The translations under genes and the position numbers were made by a program. From assembly GCA_905205855.1 (NCBI GenBank), contig CAJLFL010000014.1, positions 1-18,486 of the forward strand: a DNA stretch of 18,486 bases. Direction: 5' to 3'. Origin of the DNA: an uncultured Eubacteriales bacterium (lineage in GTDB: Bacteria; Bacillota; Clostridia; Monoglobales; Monoglobaceae). How positions within the stretch are numbered: the first letter of the stretch is position 1; each line of letters begins with the position of its first letter. The notes below the pieces were generated by a model. The model worked only from the letters and a program-made list of their open reading frames with translations. It had not been told where the DNA came from and ran no database searches. Of this stretch, positions 1-6,228 are shown in pieces.

Positions 1-37
1 AAGGCTCCTGCTATGGACCTGATTAATTTATTTTGAT

Positions 38-67
38 TAAAAGAAAAAGGCGGCTTTAGCCACCTTT
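38..67 (-). terminator. Rho-independent terminator of the CarD gene
   Basis: On the minus strand a stem of AAAGG-x-GGC pairs with GCC-x-CCTTT around a TAAA loop (46-67), with one internal mismatch. It is followed by a T-rich run (TTCTTTTAATC). It sits about 70 bases past the CarD stop codon, which fits termination of that gene. Confidence 0.6.
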
Positions 68-133
68 AAGCAATACAGTATTGCGCTGAGAGGCATAGCC
101 TTGTGCATGGCGCAGAGGCTTATCTGCACTCTC

Positions 134-646
134 TTATACAGGCTCTGCCGTACCGATAAATGAAGAAATATATTCCATTACCCGATTGCGTTCTATATTC
201 AGTACAAAAGCAAATTCATCATATAATACACGTTCTGCGTCCTTTATAAAATGCTCGTCGCAGACGTGAATTTTTTTGCCCTCCTCGTGCCGAAAGGCTC
301 TGTATCTGTGAAGTGCCTTCAATGCACGTACAAGCGCCCTGCGGTCACCGGAATCAAGAATTTCCTTATATTTCGTTTTGCGTACGGATTCATCTTCAAT
401 CCATGCAGGGTTTTCGCCCGGTATGGACTTTATCAGGCTTTTTACATCCTCGGCAGTCAGTACGCTGTGCATTTTATCGGTAAGAGAATTGTTGGCTACA
501 GGGACAAAAAACGTTGACTTCCGGTCATAAACCGGCACAAGCTCATAATACTGATGGATAATACCGTCAAAGTTTTTTTCACTTATCGCCGCAACCTTGC
601 AAACTCCCTGCGAACCGTAAGTAACAACATCATCTTTTTTATACAT
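134..646 (-). CDS. CarD family transcriptional regulator
   Basis: The 170-residue protein matches the CarD / TRCF-RID family, which binds the RNA polymerase beta subunit and modulates open-complex stability at promoters. The N-terminal part (about residues 1-60) has the family pattern: a charged start, then VVTYGSQGVCKV, then a beta-rich stretch with YYELVPVYD and an FVPV strand. The C-terminal half (about 65-165) is charged and helical, as expected of the DNA-binding helical domain. I chose the ATG at 646 because family proteins start at this M-x-K-x-D-x-V motif. The reading frame stays open upstream to a TTG at 736, which would add 30 non-homologous residues. Oddly, the ATG has no Shine-Dalgarno sequence; a perfect GGAGG lies 54 bases upstream (700-704) and is well spaced for an out-of-frame TTG. 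Family assignment is firm; exact role is inferred. Confidence 0.88.
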   Translation of the reverse strand: MYKKDDVVTYGSQGVCKVAAISEKNFDGIIHQYYELVPVYDRKSTFFVPVANNSLTDKMHSVLTAEDVKSLIKSIPGENPAWIEDESVRKTKYKEILDSGDRRALVRALKALHRYRAFRHEEGKKIHVCDEHFIKDAERVLYDEFAFVLNIERNRVMEYISSFIGTAEPV

Positions 647-690
647 AATATGCAATGGGGTGAGGAAATAACGCAGACTTTGCGCTTCAA
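583..690 (-). other. Possible leader ORF overlapping the CarD start
   Basis: A TTG at 690 lies 9 bases after a strong GGAGG (700-704) and opens a 35-codon frame, starting LKRKVCVIS and ending in TAA at 583. This frame overlaps the first 21 codons of the CarD gene in a different frame. It could be a translated leader coupled to CarD, or the ribosome binding site may be fortuitous. The sequence has no recognisable protein family. Confidence 0.22.
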
Positions 691-1090
691 CCCCAAGAGC
701 CTCCTTTCTTGTATGTAGAAATATAGTGTCAGGCAACAGATAATTCGACTTTGGTTTTATATAATATAGCAGAATTATCTAAACTCTTATTCTTATTTTA
801 CCATATTTTTCACAAAAATAACATAGGCAATTTTCATAAAATTTTTACAATTAAATATGTGATAAATTACATCAGATGTATTTCGGATGAAAGATAACCG
901 GATATGACTGTTGCTCTGTCATGCAGAACCCGTAGGAGCAATTTTACATAATTTCCGTAATTATTTTCGGTTATTTGTAAAATATGAGGTTGACAAAATA
1001 TAAAGAATCATGATAAAATAAATTTTATAGGCTTTATTATATTTAGGAAGTAATACACACATTATTATATTAAAAAAACGGGTGAACAAT
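647..1090. other. Divergent intergenic region between CarD and the activase operon
   Basis: This 444-base AT-rich gap holds the displaced GGAGG and possible leader start of CarD, an imperfect palindrome at 857-872 overlapping a second small palindrome at 868-880, a weak nested stem-loop at 911-941 (TTGCTC pairing with GAGCAA), and the promoter at 990-1019. No other protein-coding signal is visible. A minus-strand AT-rich stretch near 760-775 could hold a CarD -10 element, but I cannot pair it with a -35. Confidence 0.5.
990..1019 (+). promoter_or_regulatory. Sigma-A promoter of the activase operon
   Basis: TTGACA at 990-995 and TAAAAT at 1014-1019 are separated by 18 bases, and a TG at 1011-1012 gives an extended -10 (TGnTAAAAT). 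Transcription would start near 1026, leaving a leader of about 65 bases before the ATG at 1091. Confidence 0.72.
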
Positions 1091-2089
1091 ATGAGAATAG
1101 GAATACCGAGAGCGTTGCTTTATCAGTATTATTATCCGCTGTGGCGGTCACTTTTTGAAAATCTTGGGTTTGAGGTTGTAATATCGGATAAATCCAGTAA
1201 AAGCTTGGTGCAAAAGGGGATTGCCGTCACCGTGCCGGAAATCTGTCTGCCGATAAAAATATTTGACGGACATGTGATAAACCTTATGGAAAAAGGCGTT
1301 GATTATATCTTCTGTCCGAGATTTGTGCATATAGAAAAGGGATATTGGTTCTGTCCGAAGTATATCGGTCTGCCGGAACTGGTTGAAAAGACCATACCGG
1401 ACGCGCGGCTTATTGTGGCAGAGATTGACTGCCGCCGTAACGATACTGCTGATTTAAAGTGCTATATGCCGATTGCCAAAAAGCTTAATATACCGGCGCA
1501 CAGAATGAAGGCGGCTTTAAAGGCTGCTGCTGCCGATTTTGAAAAGTTCAGAGGGTATTGCAGACGCGGACTCACTCTTGATGAAGCGGCGATGGTTTTG
1601 TTTGATAAAATACCTATTAAGAATTTTGAAGTTCCGAAATACGATATAACAATAGGTCTTTTGGGATATATATACAACGTCTATGATCCGTTTATCAGCA
1701 TGGAAATTATTAAAAAACTCAGAGAGATGAAGGTCAGAATTATTACCTTTGACATGATGACGGACGAGGAACTGCTTAAATACCGTCACACAAATACACG
1801 GCCGATTTTCTGGACATTTGCGGACAGACTGTATCAGGCGGCACACGTAATGATAAAAGACAAGGGCGTGGACGGATTGATACATATAACGGCTTTCGGC
1901 TGTGGCCCGGATTCGGTTGTCGGCAAGGAGATTGAGCATGACTTTGCGGATTCCGGAGTGCCGTTTATGACGCTTCGTATAGACGAGCATACCGGTGAAA
2001 GTCATTTGCAGACCAGAATAGAGGCTTTTACGGATATGATTAAGCGTAAAAAATATCATTTAAAGAAAAAGGCAGAGGTGACAGAGTAA
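1091..2089 (+). CDS. DUF2229-type, acyl-CoA dehydratase activase-related protein
   Basis: The 332-residue protein belongs to the family annotated as acyl-CoA dehydratase activase-related (DUF2229), distant relatives of the 2-hydroxyacyl-CoA dehydratase subunits. It opens with MRIGIPRALLYQYY, has a cysteine in VPEICLPIK (C52), further cysteines at 75 and 88, a FGCGPDS motif (C271), and ends with DEHTGESHLQTRIEAF. These spaced cysteines are plausible iron-sulfur ligands. I chose ATG 1091 over GTG 1082 because GGTGA at 1081-1085 then serves as the ribosome binding site. The next gene starts on the base after this stop codon, so the two are probably translated together and may form a complex. In other bacteria homologous parts occur in one very large protein. 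The substrate is not known. Confidence 0.82.
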   Translation: MRIGIPRALLYQYYYPLWRSLFENLGFEVVISDKSSKSLVQKGIAVTVPEICLPIKIFDGHVINLMEKGVDYIFCPRFVHIEKGYWFCPKYIGLPELVEKTIPDARLIVAEIDCRRNDTADLKCYMPIAKKLNIPAHRMKAALKAAAADFEKFRGYCRRGLTLDEAAMVLFDKIPIKNFEVPKYDITIGLLGYIYNVYDPFISMEIIKKLREMKVRIITFDMMTDEELLKYRHTNTRPIFWTFADRLYQAAHVMIKDKGVDGLIHITAFGCGPDSVVGKEIEHDFADSGVPFMTLRIDEHTGESHLQTRIEAFTDMIKRKKYHLKKKAEVTE

Positions 2090-3250
2090 ATGAAGGTATC
2101 ATTTCCACATATGGGCTGCGTGACAGGCTATAAGCTGCTGCTTGAAAAACTCGGACATGAGGTCATAATGCCGCAGCGTCCGTCACAGCGCACGATGGAA
2201 CTTGGCGTTAAATACAGTCCGGAATTTATATGCTTTCCGTTTAAGGTGATGATGGGAACATATATAGAATGTGCCGAAGCCGGCGCAGAGATGATAATTA
2301 CCTCCGGCGGCTGCGGCCCGTGCCGTGCAGGCATGTACCCCGACGTACATCAAAAGGTTCTCAATGAGCTTGGATATAATGTGCGCGTGGTTGTTTTTGA
2401 CAGTATGTTTCAGGACTTCGGCGCATTTTGCGAGAAGCTTAAAGCTGTAAAAAACGGAACTCCGACGCCAAAGCTTTTAAAATACATAAGCTTTGCATTT
2501 GATGTTATCAAAAAAATGGATACGCTTGAAAAACAGCTGAAGATTCGCCGCGCGTATGAAAAGAATATAGGCGATTTCAGCCGCGCGTGGCAGAAAATAG
2601 TCCGTATTTTTGAAAAATGCGGGAATAAGAAGGATGCAAAACAAGCTTATCAAAAGGCAATAGAGATATTTGATTCGATCCCTGTAACAGAGGTTAAGGA
2701 AAGCGACAGAATTCGCGTCGGAATAGTCGGCGAGATATATGTTGTAATGGAGCCGACCGTAAACAAAAATGTTGAGGAAATTCTCAATAACCTCGGAATA
2801 GAGGTCGAGAATGTTCAGTATATATCAGACTGGGTAATGCATAATATTGTGCCGGCGCATTTGCCGTTCCCCAAGTCGCACCGCGTATTCAGACTGTCCG
2901 ATCCGGTTGCGCCGATAAACTGCGGCGGTCACGATAAGGAAAATATGGGCTGGGTGTTTGATTTTGCACAGCGCGGCTTTGACGGAGTTGTGCATCTTAT
3001 GCCGTTTGCTTGTCTGCCGGAATTGGTCAACCTCGGCAAATTCCCGGCAATTTCAAATGAGCTGAATATGCCTATTCTCTCGTTATCCCTTGATGAGCAG
3101 ATGGGAGAGGCTCACGTAAAAACAAGGCTTGAGGCTTTTTCGGATTTGATACGATCCAAGCATAATGCAAAAAATAATTCCGAATCTGCGGTGGCGGACA
3201 GCTCAGAAACAAATGAAGCCGCGCAGAATCGCGTAAAACAGGCAGTATAG
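2090..3250 (+). CDS. 2-hydroxyacyl-CoA dehydratase-like, Cys-rich partner protein
   Basis: The 386-residue protein is a dehydratase-like iron-sulfur protein that pairs with the preceding gene. Candidate ligand motifs are MGC (C10), PEFICFPFK (C48), SGGCGPCRAG (C75, C78), NCGG (C278) and PFACLPE (C308). The PEFICFPFK and GGCGPC motifs recall the cluster-binding region of 2-hydroxyacyl-CoA dehydratase subunits and related double-cubane proteins. Near the C-terminus DEQMGEAHVKTRLEAFSDLI mirrors the same motif in the upstream protein, so the two are paralogous. A low-complexity tail (about 358-386) follows. The start is the ATG directly abutting the upstream TAA, with GAGGTGA just before it. Function is inferred to be reductive or dehydrating chemistry driven by the activase encoded next; the substrate is unknown. 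Confidence 0.8.
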   Translation: MKVSFPHMGCVTGYKLLLEKLGHEVIMPQRPSQRTMELGVKYSPEFICFPFKVMMGTYIECAEAGAEMIITSGGCGPCRAGMYPDVHQKVLNELGYNVRVVVFDSMFQDFGAFCEKLKAVKNGTPTPKLLKYISFAFDVIKKMDTLEKQLKIRRAYEKNIGDFSRAWQKIVRIFEKCGNKKDAKQAYQKAIEIFDSIPVTEVKESDRIRVGIVGEIYVVMEPTVNKNVEEILNNLGIEVENVQYISDWVMHNIVPAHLPFPKSHRVFRLSDPVAPINCGGHDKENMGWVFDFAQRGFDGVVHLMPFACLPELVNLGKFPAISNELNMPILSLSLDEQMGEAHVKTRLEAFSDLIRSKHNAKNNSESAVADSSETNEAAQNRVKQAV

Positions 3251-3267
3251 GACAGGAGGAAATTTTT

Positions 3268-4248
3268 ATGAAGTACTATCTGGGTATTGATATAGGTTCG
3301 GTCAGCACCAATGTCATAGCAATGAACGAAGATTATGAGGTTTGTTTTAATCAATATATACGTGCCAACGGTCAGCCGCTTGAGAGTGTAAAAAAGGGTA
3401 TGAATCTTTTGAGAGAAACCTTAAAATGTGAGGACAGCGACATCCTCGGTATAGGTACAACGGGCAGCGGCAGAGAGCTTGCAGGTGTTCTGGTCGGAGC
3501 GGACGTTATTAAAAATGAGATTACGGCTCATGCGACCGCAACGCTGCATTATCATCCTGAGGTGTCCACAATATTTGAAATCGGCGGTCAGGATTCAAAG
3601 ATAATTATTCTTCAGGACGGTATGGTAACGGATTTTGCAATGAATACCGTATGTGCTGCCGGAACAGGCTCGTTCCTTGACCATCAGGCTGAGCGGCTTG
3701 GTATTCCGATAGAGCAGTTCGGAGATATGGCGCTGTCGGCAGAGGCGGATGTACGTATTGCGGGGCGCTGCACAGTGTTTGCCGAATCCGATATGATAGC
3801 TAAACAGCAGTACGGATTTTCAAAGGCTGAGATTATAAAGGGCTTGTGTACTGCTCTGGTGCGTAACTACATAAACAACCTCGGCAGAGGCAAAAAGCTG
3901 AAGCCGCCGTTTGTGTTCCAGGGCGGTGTTGCCGCAAATAAGGGAATACGTGCAGCATTTGAGAATGAGGTTAATCATGAGATAATAATACCAAAGTATT
4001 TTAACGTAATGGGCGCTATCGGCTGTGCGATTTTAGCAAAGGAAGAAATCGAAAGAACAGGTGCAGAACCTGAATTCAAAGGCTTTGACAGACTTACTCT
4101 GGAATTTAAGCCTACCAGCTTTGAATGTAATGACTGTCCCAATATGTGCGAGGTTGTAAAGGTTATTTCAAATGGAGAAACTCTTGCGGTGTGGGGAGAT
4201 AAGTGCGGAAAGTATGCAGGTACAAGCCGTGCTTCGCGCAGAAAATAA
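3268..4248 (+). CDS. Acyl-CoA dehydratase activase (BcrAD/BadF-type ATPase)
   Basis: The 326-residue protein is an ASKHA-fold ATPase of the HgdC/BadF type, which uses ATP hydrolysis to push an electron from a bridging [4Fe-4S] cluster onto a partner iron-sulfur enzyme. The first phosphate motif is LGIDIGSVSTN (5-15), followed by GIGTTGSGR (61-69), IGGQDSK (105-111), and FQGGVAAN (217-224). C129 in VCAAGTGSFLDHQ and C168 in AGRCTVFAESDM correspond to the two cysteines that hold the cluster between subunits. Unlike the simplest activases it ends in an extra Cys-rich segment with C287, C290, C294 and C313. The ribosome binding site AGGAGG (3254-3259) lies 8 bases before the ATG. It sits 17 bases after the partner gene, so it should act on the two proteins encoded upstream. 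Confidence 0.9.
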   Translation: MKYYLGIDIGSVSTNVIAMNEDYEVCFNQYIRANGQPLESVKKGMNLLRETLKCEDSDILGIGTTGSGRELAGVLVGADVIKNEITAHATATLHYHPEVSTIFEIGGQDSKIIILQDGMVTDFAMNTVCAAGTGSFLDHQAERLGIPIEQFGDMALSAEADVRIAGRCTVFAESDMIAKQQYGFSKAEIIKGLCTALVRNYINNLGRGKKLKPPFVFQGGVAANKGIRAAFENEVNHEIIIPKYFNVMGAIGCAILAKEEIERTGAEPEFKGFDRLTLEFKPTSFECNDCPNMCEVVKVISNGETLAVWGDKCGKYAGTSRASRRK

Positions 4249-4274
4249 TAATAGATAGCAAAGGAAATGATAAT

Positions 4275-4553
4275 ATGGAAAAGCATACGTATAAAACACG
4301 CGGAACCTGCTCTAAGCAGATAGATTTTGAACTTGACGGAAACACTGTCCATAATGTAAAGTTTACATTCGGATGCAATGGCAATACGCAGGGCGTTGCT
4401 GCTCTGGTTGAGGGTATGGATGCCGATAAGGTGATAGAGCTTTTGTCCGGTATTGACTGCAACGGCAGAGGGACATCATGTCCGGCACAGCTGGCGGAAG
4501 CGCTGAAGCAGGCAAAAGGACTGCAAAATACGCACCGGGCTTTGCAGAAATAA
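4275..4553 (+). CDS. Small TSCPD-domain protein (TIGR03905-like)
   Basis: The 92-residue protein resembles the stand-alone TSCPD-domain family, related to the C-terminal region of B12-dependent ribonucleotide reductases. The key motif is NGRGTSCPAQLAEAL (63-77), with the last family residue D replaced by A. Four cysteines (12, 34, 62, 69) could bind a metal. I start it at the ATG at 4275, which has AAGGAAA 8 bases upstream, rather than at the earlier GTG inside the activase gene. It lies 26 bases after the activase and before a strong terminator, so it is the last gene of that operon. Its biochemical role is unknown. Confidence 0.8.
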   Translation: MEKHTYKTRGTCSKQIDFELDGNTVHNVKFTFGCNGNTQGVAALVEGMDADKVIELLSGIDCNGRGTSCPAQLAEALKQAKGLQNTHRALQK

Positions 4554-4636
4554 ATTTTGCTGGGGCGGCTGTTTATTTGTCCGCATCTATGTTCTGTGCA
4601 CGAAGCATAAAATGCAAATTGATTTTTTATAAGATA

Positions 4637-4669
4637 AGAGCCTTCGCAAATTGCGAAGGCTCTTTTTTT
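4637..4669 (+). terminator. Strong terminator ending the activase operon
   Basis: A perfect 13-base stem, AGAGCCTTCGCAA against TTGCGAAGGCTCT (4637-4663), is followed by a run of Ts to 4669. On the opposite strand the tail is only weakly T-rich, so it may also partly stop the minus-strand micro-protein transcript. Confidence 0.92.
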
Positions 4670-4683
4670 ACTGATAATATGAA

Positions 4684-4806
4684 TTAGCAGCAGCCATTGT
4701 TGCAGCCGCATCCGCCGTCATTGCCACAGCAGCAGCAAATCAGGATGATAAGGATTATTATCCAAAGACAGTTGTCGCCTCCGAATCCGTTACCGAAACA
4801 GCCCAT
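4684..4806 (-). CDS. Cys/Gly-rich micro-protein, copy 1 (40 aa)
   Basis: This small gene encodes 40 residues with a near-perfect AAGGAGGTG ribosome binding site at 4812-4820. The N-terminus is Gly/Phe-rich (GCFGNGFGGDN), then NCLWIIILIILI gives a short hydrophobic stretch (13-23), then a run of four cysteines (24-27) and a Gly/Asn/Cys tail ending NNGCC; ten of 40 residues are Cys. It is a close relative of the gene at 4990-5115. Similar short Cys-rich clostridial proteins exist and databases sometimes give them unhelpful 'high-cysteine' names; their function is not established. Membrane association and metal binding or disulfide cross-linking are inferences only. Coding status is supported by the ribosome binding site and by conservation between the two copies. 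Confidence 0.75.
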   Translation of the reverse strand: MGCFGNGFGGDNCLWIIILIILICCCCGNDGGCGCNNGCC

Positions 4807-4821
4807 ACTTACACCTCCTTA

Positions 4822-4980
4822 AAGAATAATGGTTGGGTACAGACGCCCTGCGAGGGGCATAGGCATAAGGGTGAATCCGATATGCCCGGCAGACGAAAGC
4901 CGAGATTCGTGTCAGACACGGGTTTCGTCCGCTTGTGCAGCTGATGCCGCGGCAGCCCGCCCAGAATGCGGACTATGTAG
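4822..4980. repeat. GC-rich, hairpin-dense spacer between the micro-proteins
   Basis: This stretch is clearly more GC-rich than the surrounding intergenic DNA and contains several inverted repeats: GCCC/GGGC near 4846-4858, GGCATA (4862-4867) with TATGCC (4881-4886), GACGAAA (4892-4898) with TTTCGTC near 4923-4929 enclosing CGTGT-CAG-ACACG, the palindrome TGCCGCGGCA (4945-4954), and GTCCGC with GCGGAC (about 4927-4973). No convincing gene is seen in it. It resembles the structured intergenic repeats common in clostridial genomes, but repetition elsewhere cannot be judged from one window. Confidence 0.4.
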
Positions 4981-4989
4981 CATTGTTAA

Positions 4990-5115
4990 TCAATCACAGC
5001 AGCAGCCGTTACCGCAGCCGCAGCCGTTGTTGTTGCCGCAGCAGCAAATCAGGATTAAAAGAATTATTATCCAAAGGCAGTTATTACCCCCGGAGCAACA
5101 GTTATTAGAAAACAT
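4990..5115 (-). CDS. Cys/Gly-rich micro-protein, copy 2 (41 aa)
   Basis: This gene encodes 41 residues with AGGAGGTG at 5123-5130, 7 bases before the ATG. The layout matches copy 1: a short polar N-terminus with CC, a Gly/Asn spacer, NCLWIIILLILI as hydrophobic stretch (12-23), CCC (24-26), then a Gly/Asn/Cys tail ending GCCCD. Eleven residues are Cys. The core NCLWIIIL-x-ILICCC is shared almost unchanged with copy 1, while the flanks differ, which argues for selection on the protein. It is first of the pair on the minus strand. A possible promoter lies at 5146-5172. Function is unknown; see findings. Confidence 0.77.
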   Translation of the reverse strand: MFSNNCCSGGNNCLWIIILLILICCCGNNNGCGCGNGCCCD

Positions 5116-5145
5116 TGTCTTGCACCTCCTATTTTGTGTTCACTT

Positions 5146-5172
5146 TATCATATGTGCGGCATGGATTTTGGT
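5146..5172 (-). promoter_or_regulatory. Possible promoter of the micro-protein pair
   Basis: Read on the minus strand, CATATGATA (5146-5154) is preceded 16 bases upstream by AC (5171-5172). This fits the sporulation sigma-K pattern (AC, about 16 bases, CATAnnnTA). The embedded TATGAT is also a sigma-A -10, but no good -35 accompanies it. The transcript would start about 20-30 bases before the ATG at 5115. Confidence 0.35.
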
Positions 5173-5183
5173 TACAGAAAGAA

Positions 5184-5224
5184 TAAAAAAAGAGTGTGAA
5201 AAGTCTGTGACCTTTCACACTCTT
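5184..5224 (-). terminator. Terminator of the SDR gene
   Basis: A perfect 12-base stem, AAGAGTGTGAAA (5190-5201) with TTTCACACTCTT (5213-5224), encloses an 11-base loop. On the minus strand it is followed by a run of Ts. It lies 15 bases after the SDR stop codon. Confidence 0.88.
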
Positions 5225-5239
5225 AAAATAGCTGTTCTA

Positions 5240-6040
5240 TTACGGCTGTTTTCCGATATAAGCAAGAATACCGCCGTCAACATATAAAACGTGACCGTTT
5301 ACAAAGTCAGAAGCTTCTGATGCAAGGAATACTGCAGGGCCTGCAAGATCCTCAGGATCGCCCCAGCGAGCCGCCGGAGTTTTTGCAATAATAAACTGGT
5401 CAAACGGATGTCTGCTGCCGTCAGGCTGTTTCTCTCTCAGCGGAGCAGTCTGCGGTGTTGCTATGTATCCGGGGCCTATGCCGTTACACTGAATGTTATA
5501 TTCGCCGTACTCAGAGCAGATGTTTCTTGTCAGCATCTTCAGACCGCCCTTTGCTGCCGCATAAGCAGAAACGGTTTCGCGTCCAAGCTCACTCATCATA
5601 GAGCAGATGTTAATTATTTTACCGTGACCTTTTTTAATCATGCTAGGTATAACTGCTTTGGAAACAATAAACGGAGCGTTGAGGTCAACGTCTATAACCT
5701 GTCTGAATTCATCAGCGGTCATATCACACATCGGAATACGCTTGATTATTCCGGCATTGTTTACCAGAATGTCAATAACACCGACTTCTTCCTCGATTTT
5801 TTTAACCATTTCCTGAACCATAGCTTCGTTTGTTACATCGCAGACATAGCCTTTAGCGTCTATGCCGTCTTTTTCGTAAGAAGCAAGACCGCGGTCAACA
5901 AATTCCTGCTTTATGTCGCAGAAAACAATTTTTGCACCTGCGGCATTCATACCCTTAGCGATTGCATAGCCGATGCCGTAAGAAGCACCGGTAATCAGGG
6001 CAACTTTGCCGTTCAGACTGAACTTATCCATAAAACCCAT
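5240..6040 (-). CDS. SDR oxidoreductase, gluconate 5-dehydrogenase-like
   Basis: The 266-residue protein is a classical short-chain dehydrogenase, closest by eye to gluconate 5-dehydrogenases, which interconvert gluconate and 5-ketogluconate with NAD(P)H in the cytosol. The cofactor loop is TGASYGIG (17-24), NNAG is at 94-97, and the catalytic set is S147, Y160 and K164 in YAAAK; N121 completes the tetrad. The highly conserved block IINICSMMSELGRETVSAY and the end GGILAYIGKQP are typical of this subgroup. I chose ATG 6040, preceded by GGAGG (6048-6052), rather than the TTG at 6055 that overlaps the ribosome binding site. It has its own promoter and terminator, so it is monocistronic; no uronate or gluconate kinase, isomerase or transporter gene is adjacent. 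Exact sugar-acid substrate is uncertain (2-keto-3-deoxygluconate dehydrogenase is the main alternative). Confidence 0.88.
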   Translation of the reverse strand: MGFMDKFSLNGKVALITGASYGIGYAIAKGMNAAGAKIVFCDIKQEFVDRGLASYEKDGIDAKGYVCDVTNEAMVQEMVKKIEEEVGVIDILVNNAGIIKRIPMCDMTADEFRQVIDVDLNAPFIVSKAVIPSMIKKGHGKIINICSMMSELGRETVSAYAAAKGGLKMLTRNICSEYGEYNIQCNGIGPGYIATPQTAPLREKQPDGSRHPFDQFIIAKTPAARWGDPEDLAGPAVFLASEASDFVNGHVLYVDGGILAYIGKQP

Positions 6041-6072
6041 CTTAAAAACCTCCAAACATATTTATTATTGAT

Positions 6073-6101
6073 ATTATAGCACAGTTAAAAAGCAAAGTCA
6101 A
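6073..6101 (-). promoter_or_regulatory. Sigma-A promoter of the SDR gene
   Basis: On the minus strand TTGACT (6096-6101) and TATAAT (6073-6078) are separated by exactly 17 bases. Transcription would start near 6066, about 26 bases before the ATG at 6040. Confidence 0.85.
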
Positions 6102-6160
6102 TTATAGTTTGACGGACATAATCTATAAAAGTGAACATAGTTTTTGTGCCGTAAAAGAAC

Positions 6161-6189
6161 TTGACATATTATTTTGCCCTATGTATAAT
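6161..6189 (+). promoter_or_regulatory. Consensus sigma-A promoter of the PqqD/exporter operon
   Basis: TTGACA (6161-6166) and TATAAT (6184-6189) are separated by 17 bases, a perfect consensus match on both boxes. The start would be near 6196, about 33 bases before the ATG at 6229. It is divergent from the SDR promoter. Confidence 0.9.
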
Positions 6190-6228
6190 AAAATCAATAA
6201 TGGGTGCTGCCCGAAGGAGTGTTGCATA

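Noticed and set aside
1..36. A plus-strand frame ending in TGA at 34-36 (KAPAMDLINLF) could be the end of a gene outside the window.
   Set aside because: Only 11 codons are visible, with no family signal and no clear plus-strand terminator after it; other frames also close by chance.
70..84. Palindrome GCAATAC-A-GTATTGC downstream of CarD.
   Set aside because: It is short, with a one-base centre, and lies after the CarD terminator; nothing nearby would be regulated by it in this window.
251..517. An 88-codon plus-strand open frame opposite CarD.
   Set aside because: It is the antisense shadow of the well-supported CarD coding region and lacks a ribosome binding site.
4829..5287. A 152-codon plus-strand open frame across the micro-protein region.
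   Set aside because: It is mostly the antisense of the Cys codons (GCA giving poly-Gln and Pro) and the GC-rich spacer, with no ribosome binding site; the minus-strand micro-proteins have strong sites.
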